DNA of 10,322 bases, from positions 1 through 10,322 of the forward strand of contig JADZFI010000059.1 in NCBI GenBank assembly GCA_020850025.1. The letters run 5' to 3'. The position numbers and the translations under genes are program-made. How positions within the stretch are numbered: position 1 is the first letter of the stretch; every line of letters starts with the position of its first letter. This stretch comes from Saprospiraceae bacterium. Its GTDB lineage: Bacteria > Bacteroidota > Bacteroidia > Chitinophagales > Saprospiraceae. Shown in pieces: positions 7,109-10,322 of this stretch. The notes below the pieces were generated by a model that did no database searches, was not told the DNA's origin, and saw only the letters and a program-made list of their open reading frames with translations.

Positions 7109-7770
7109 TCAACCAGACATTACCATTTACAGAGAATTTGGATAAACGCCACATTGCCATCTTCAGCCTCTGGCTGGTGACGATTTCCGGCATAATCGGC
7201 ATATTGTTGGGCCAAGGCGATTGGTTTTTACCCAAAACACCTGCCAACCTGCTTATGGGAGCGGCGCTGTTATACTGGAATTTTCCGCCCAAAAACGGCT
7301 GGAAAAGCGTGGCCATCTGGTCGGTGGCTTTCCTGGCCGGCTTTACGGCTGAGGCCCTTGGGGTAAACTACGGACTCTTTTTCGGCGATTACCATTATGG
7401 CAACAATCTGGGACCCAAAGTGCTGGGGGTTCCGTTAACCATTGGCATCAACTGGGTGGTATTGACCTTTTCTACGGCCTACCTGAGTCGCAAGCTGACT
7501 GCAAACCCGCATTTTGCTGCTTTGCTTGGCGCCACCATGATGGTAGCGCTCGACTTTCTGATTGAACCCCTGGCGCCTGTGTTCGATTTCTGGCACTGGG
7601 ACATCGGGTATGCCCCGCTGCAAAACTTTGTTTCCTGGTTCGTGCTGGCCTGGCTGCTGCAGTATCTCGTGAGGCAGGAAGTGCCGGAGAAAGAAAGCAG
7701 CCTGCCTTTGCATCATTTTGCGTCGCAAGTTGTTTTCTTTGGCATCTTCTTTTTCCTACAACATGTTTGA
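7105..7770 (+). CDS. cruF: CruF-type carotenoid 1,2-hydratase, membrane protein (carotenoid biosynthesis protein family)
   Basis: The 221-residue integral membrane protein has about six to seven hydrophobic segments (near 17-36, 46-59, 68-84, 107-125, 138-150, 174-190, 205-219). Conserved polar blocks are those of the DUF422 carotenoid family: EALGVNYGLFFGDYHYG (83-99), GVPLTIGINW (108-117), DFLIEP (150-155), FDFWHW (160-165) and NFVSWF (174-179). Characterised relatives are CruF and bisanhydrobacterioruberin hydratase, which add water to the C1,2 double bond of the psi end and give a tertiary 1'-hydroxyl; the reaction here is inferred from them. The frame is open from an earlier ATG at 7018, but 7105 is chosen because it forms the ATGA overlap with the crtD stop and matches the usual N-terminus. 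The 3' end overlaps crtY by 8 bases. Confidence 0.88.
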   Translation: MINQTLPFTENLDKRHIAIFSLWLVTISGIIGILLGQGDWFLPKTPANLLMGAALLYWNFPPKNGWKSVAIWSVAFLAGFTAEALGVNYGLFFGDYHYGNNLGPKVLGVPLTIGINWVVLTFSTAYLSRKLTANPHFAALLGATMMVALDFLIEPLAPVFDFWHWDIGYAPLQNFVSWFVLAWLLQYLVRQEVPEKESSLPLHHFASQVVFFGIFFFLQHV

Positions 7771-8899
7771 TTACGCCATCATTGGGGCAGGAGCGGCTGG
7801 TTTGCATCTGGCGCTTGCCATGCAAAATGACCCGTTTTTTGCCAAAAAAAAGATCCTGATCCTCGACAAAGATGCCAAGGATCAAAACGATCGGACCTGG
7901 TGTTACTGGGAAAGAGGAGAAGGTTTGTGGGATTCCCTGATCCTGAACCATTGGTCGGAAGGCAGCTTTCATGCCTGCGGAGATACCATTCCGCTGAAAC
8001 TGCATCCGTACCGGTATAAAATGCTCAGGGGCCTGGACTTCTACCGGCATGCCAAACAAACCCTGGGCAAACACCCGGGCGTTACCTGGTTGCAGGAAGA
8101 AGTGCTGGAGGTGGAGAAGGGTTCCCCGCTGAAAATACACACCTCCCAGGGGGAGCATATGGCAGAGTACGTTTTTGACAGCCGGATTCCGGAGCCGTTT
8201 TTTGCCAAAGCCGACCCATGCACGCGCCTGCTTCAGCATTTCAAAGGGTGGTGGGTAAAAACGCCGGAAGATTTCTTTGAGCCCAACCGGTTCACCATGA
8301 TGGATTACCGGTTGTTGTGGAACAATAGCACCAGCTTCACTTATGTACTGCCCCTGAACCGTCGGGAGGCGCTGGTGGAATTCACGCTGTTTACCCCGGA
8401 GTTGTTGCAGGAGAGCGACTACGATACCATGCTGCAGCGGTACATGGAAGAGATTTTGGGCTTGAAACAGTTTGAGATAACGGAAACGGAAAAGGGCATT
8501 ATTCCCATGACAGATTTTCCGTTTGAGCAATATTCTTCCGGCAACTACCTGCGCATAGGCACCGGAGGCGGCTGGGTAAAACCGTCGAGCGGTTATTCTT
8601 TTAAAAATTGTGAAAAAAACGCCCGCAAAGTAGTCCGGAACCTGAAAACCCAACAGGCGCCGGGCAAAGGGATCATTTCTCCCAAATTCCGGCTTTACGA
8701 CTCCCTCTTTCTAGATGTATTGAACCGCCAGAATCAAACCGGCCCGGCGCTGTTTCACACCATGTACCGGAAAAACAGCATTCAGCAGATATTTGCTTTT
8801 CTGGACGATGAAAGCACTATTCCGGAGGACCTGCGCATCATAGTCGGGTTCCCGCAGATCACTTTTCTGGGGGCTTTACTGCGCAGGATCACCCGTTGA
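7763..8899 (+). CDS. crtY: Lycopene cyclase CrtY
   Basis: This flavoprotein of 378 residues, in the CrtY/CrtL lycopene beta-cyclase family, is of normal length for Bacteroidota members. It starts MFDYAIIGAGAAGLHLA with the dinucleotide-binding GxGxxG at 8-13 and an acidic residue (Asp35) ending strand 2. DRTWCYW is at 43-49, LLQHFKGWWVKT at 156-167, FTYVLPL at 192-198 and EALVEFTLF at 202-210, which corresponds to the acid-containing FLEET-like region of cyclases. GIIPMT (245-250) and RIGTGGGWVKPSSGYSF (264-280) are typical cyclase motifs. It forms a beta-ionone ring on one (or both) ends of lycopene. With CruF and CrtD in the same operon, one end probably stays acyclic. The ATG at 7763 lies inside the last codons of cruF (ATGTTTGA), so an upstream in-frame ATG at 7718 is rejected. 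Its 3' end overlaps crtA on the other strand by 24 bases. Confidence 0.93.
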   Translation: MFDYAIIGAGAAGLHLALAMQNDPFFAKKKILILDKDAKDQNDRTWCYWERGEGLWDSLILNHWSEGSFHACGDTIPLKLHPYRYKMLRGLDFYRHAKQTLGKHPGVTWLQEEVLEVEKGSPLKIHTSQGEHMAEYVFDSRIPEPFFAKADPCTRLLQHFKGWWVKTPEDFFEPNRFTMMDYRLLWNNSTSFTYVLPLNRREALVEFTLFTPELLQESDYDTMLQRYMEEILGLKQFEITETEKGIIPMTDFPFEQYSSGNYLRIGTGGGWVKPSSGYSFKNCEKNARKVVRNLKTQQAPGKGIISPKFRLYDSLFLDVLNRQNQTGPALFHTMYRKNSIQQIFAFLDDESTIPEDLRIIVGFPQITFLGALLRRITR

Positions 8900-9610
8900 G
8901 GACAAGCGTCCTTCCAGCGGATTGCGGCCGCCCCAGGTACCCAGCGAGCGGAACGGCTGGAAGCGGGCAAACATTTCTTCCTTGTACCAGTTGAGCTGCC
9001 GGGTTCTCTGGATGGCGCCTATGTGCTCCGGGCTTTGATAGGCGAATTGATGCAATGCCGCCTCATTTTCCCACACACTGAAAGTTGCCATCTGCAACAG
9101 CGGCGCTTCGCCGATTCCTTTGGTAAAAATCAATCCGGCGGCCTCAGAAACCGGTCGTTCGGATACCGGAACGTATCGCCAGAAATTGATCAGCCGGCGT
9201 TTTCTGATGGTTGCACGGGTAATCACCGCAAGCAGCGGGTTGCCGGCCTCCGGTTGCTGATAAGGTTCGAAAGGATTTTGTCCGGACCACAGTCCCTTAG
9301 CCTTCACCGGGCGCAGGTAAAGCACCCAATGCTCTGCAGCGTGCGCTTTATAGCGTTGAAAAATGTCGGCCTGGGCGAAAAAATGATCTGCCGCAGCCTC
9401 ATTTTCCCAAACTGCCAGCTGCGCGTACACCCCCCAATCCGGGAACGGATTAAAGCCCTGTTCCCTGCCACTCCCCATCAGTTTATAAAAACGCAGCCCC
9501 GGCACTTTGCGAAAATGCGGATGGGCAAACTGCATCTGACCAAAAGCCCAAATGCGGTTTTGCAGCGTGGAAAAACGAAAAAAAGAAAGAGTTGTGAAGG
9601 GCTCAGTCAT
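8876..9610 (-). CDS. crtA: CrtA-type carotenoid ketolase (spheroidene monooxygenase-like)
   Basis: The 244-residue protein resembles CrtA, the oxygen-dependent, heme-containing enzyme of purple bacteria that puts a keto group on C2 of 1-methoxy/1-hydroxy, 3,4-desaturated carotenoid ends. Shared blocks are WAFGQMQFA (21-29), PGLRFYKLMGSG (37-48), FPDWGVYAQLAVW (56-68), RATIRKRRLINFWRYVP (132-148), KGIGEAPLLQMATFSVW (164-180) and the C-terminal WGGRNPL. The two halves repeat each other, both carrying VWENEAA (67-73 and 179-185), as in a duplicated ferredoxin-like fold. The start at 9610 (MTEPFTTLSFFRF) is chosen over an open upstream stretch that would run into the TCCAATG repeats. It lies tail to tail with crtY, overlapping it by 24 bases. 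Related heme or monooxygenase-like proteins of other function are possible, but the carotenoid context favours CrtA. Confidence 0.85.
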   Translation of the reverse strand: MTEPFTTLSFFRFSTLQNRIWAFGQMQFAHPHFRKVPGLRFYKLMGSGREQGFNPFPDWGVYAQLAVWENEAAADHFFAQADIFQRYKAHAAEHWVLYLRPVKAKGLWSGQNPFEPYQQPEAGNPLLAVITRATIRKRRLINFWRYVPVSERPVSEAAGLIFTKGIGEAPLLQMATFSVWENEAALHQFAYQSPEHIGAIQRTRQLNWYKEEMFARFQPFRSLGTWGGRNPLEGRLSSTGDPAQ

Positions 9611-9666
9611 GATGTTGCAGTCATTAAGCAGGAAAGTGTTCCACAAGGGACCTTGATTCCGGCACG

Positions 9667-9693
9667 CAAGGTAAATCAATATCCAATGTCCAA
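9667..9693 (-). promoter_or_regulatory. Weak promoter candidate for crtA
   Basis: On the minus strand TTG (9693-9691), contributed by the tandem repeats, is followed after 17 bases by TACCTTG (9673-9667), which is TAnnTTTG lacking one T. The transcript would carry a leader of about 50 bases. The match is imperfect, and it is reported because no better site was seen upstream of crtA. Confidence 0.25.
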
Positions 9694-9739
9694 CCGTCCA
9701 ATATCCAATGTCCAATGTCCAACCGTCCGAAGTCCGACA
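9682..9739. repeat. Tandem array of degenerate 7-8 base units (TCCAATG/TCCAACCG)
   Basis: Eight consecutive units, each starting TCC, are read directly: TCCAATG, TCCAACCG, TCCAATA, TCCAATG, TCCAATG, TCCAACCG, TCCGAAG, TCCGACA. Six are 7 bases long and two are 8. The array fills the middle of the 193-base gap between the divergent crtA and the right-edge gene. It also creates TTGG sequences on the minus strand. Length changes by one or more units would alter the spacing of sites on either side. Confidence 0.9.
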
Positions 9740-9746
9740 TACTGAT

Positions 9747-9754
9747 TAAATTTG
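9747..9754 (+). promoter_or_regulatory. -7 box for the right-edge gene
   Basis: TAAATTTG matches TAnnTTTG exactly. Transcription would start near 9760, 17-44 bases before the two possible start codons (9777, 9804). No TTG occurs at the usual upstream distance, where the last units of the tandem array lie instead. Confidence 0.5.
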
Positions 9755-9803
9755 CGCAGGGTGCTGGAGCAGATTAATGGAATGCGCCACTAATGGAAAA
9801 CTC

Positions 9804-10322
9804 ATGAAACACACCATTCTTTTAGGGTTGATTTGCAGTGCCTTGTTCGGCATCTGTGGCTTTTGCGGGGATACGCCACCCGAAACAGCCCCCCCATCCG
9901 TTAATTTACTGTCGGCACAGTTTGCGGAATCAGCCCTGCCGCCTGACACCCTCCATTTTTTCATTTCCGAGGCAGGAGACGGACCTGCTATTTCGGACAC
10001 TCTGCTGCGGGCGAGTCTGGACAGCGCCCAATTCGCGCAGCTGCATTTCGATGCAGGCGATGCTCAGTTCCGACAATTAGGCCGTTATTCCTTCAATGAA
10101 ACCCTGGATGCGCTGCTGATTGGAACGGAAGAATTCTGGTTCGGCAAACAAACCCTCATCCTCACCGACAAAAAGACCGGGAAAGTGGCCGGCATGCTGG
10201 AAGTCTCCAATTTCTACGGCGGCGACGGCGGTCAAACCGCCTCCGAAAGCTGGTGGTTCCGCCAGAGCAATCCGCCAAGGATATATGTTAAAACCGCCCA
10301 GCACGGCTACAGGATGCAGAAA
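9804..10322 (+). CDS. Exported protein of unknown function (3' end cut by window edge)
   Basis: I do not recognise this gene. The frame is open for 173 residues to the right edge. It begins with a signal-peptide-like stretch (MKHTILLGLICSALFGICGF), with cysteines at 11, 18 and 21 but no clean lipobox, followed by a Pro-rich segment (DTPPETAPPSVN). The rest is soluble, with LGRYSFNETLDALLIGTEEF and DKKTGKVAGMLEVSNFYGGD as the most structured-looking parts; it ends in this window at YRMQK. An in-frame ATG at 9777 would add MECATNGKL in front. The start at 9804 gives the more normal signal peptide (Met-Lys-His), but 9777 cannot be excluded. The perfect -7 box at 9747-9754 supports expression. 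Confidence 0.7.
   Translation, partial: MKHTILLGLICSALFGICGFCGDTPPETAPPSVNLLSAQFAESALPPDTLHFFISEAGDGPAISDTLLRASLDSAQFAQLHFDAGDAQFRQLGRYSFNETLDALLIGTEEFWFGKQTLILTDKKTGKVAGMLEVSNFYGGDGGQTASESWWFRQSNPPRIYVKTAQHGYRMQK

Noticed and set aside
7472..8653. Long open frame of 393 codons on the minus strand antisense to cruF and crtY
   Set aside because: It lies opposite two well-supported genes, and its translation is low-complexity-like (rich in F, Q, R, H) with no recognisable motif. It is a codon-bias shadow.
9682..9739. CRISPR array
   Set aside because: Units are only 7-8 bases, are directly adjacent without spacers, and no cas genes are present.
9023..9745. Open frame of 240 codons on the plus strand opposite crtA
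   Set aside because: It is antisense to a clear CrtA-type gene, runs through the tandem repeats and shows no family motif.

Overview
The window looks like a chromosomal segment of a pigmented member of the Bacteroidota, most likely a Saprospiria-type bacterium (Saprospiraceae or Lewinella/Haliscomenobacter relatives). Three things point there: a secreted protein with a type IX secretion (T9SS) sorting domain, several promoter-like sites of the Bacteroidota form TTG-N17-19-TAnnTTTG, and a carotenoid cluster of the saproxanthin/flexixanthin kind (crtD, cruF, crtY). The taxonomic placement is inference.

Positions 1-4119 hold cell-envelope and housekeeping genes. On the minus strand are lpxD (lipid A synthesis, cut by the left edge) and an RsmF-type rRNA m5C methyltransferase, each with its own promoter-like sequence. 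Divergent from the latter is a small DinB-fold protein. Convergent with that is an exported dienelactone-hydrolase-family enzyme. The convergent junction (about 3153-3245) is filled by an inverted cluster of degenerate 7-8 base repeats (ACGATGG) that can fold into a long imperfect hairpin. At 4254-5519 lies a secreted YCF48/BNR-like repeat protein with a T9SS C-terminal sorting domain.

Positions 5642-9610 hold the carotenoid block. On the plus strand, crtD (1-hydroxycarotenoid 3,4-desaturase type), cruF (carotenoid 1,2-hydratase type, membrane protein) and crtY (lycopene cyclase) are joined by 4-base and 8-base overlaps and surely form an operon. Facing them on the minus strand, with a 24-base tail-to-tail coding overlap, is a CrtA-type (spheroidene monooxygenase-like) ketolase. 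Together the four predict a monocyclic carotenoid with a 1'-hydroxy, 3',4'-desaturated and possibly 2'-keto acyclic end. The early genes (crtE, crtB, crtI) and ring hydroxylase/ketolase genes are not in the window.

Positions 9611-9803 are intergenic and carry a second, different tandem array of 7-8 base units (TCCAATG/TCCAACCG), next to a perfect TAnnTTTG box that probably drives the last gene. That gene encodes an exported protein of unknown function, cut by the right edge. No RNA genes, transposases, CRISPR arrays or phage genes were seen. Apart from the two repeat clusters and the crtA pairing, the region is ordinary chromosomal sequence, and I found no defence or other exotic system.
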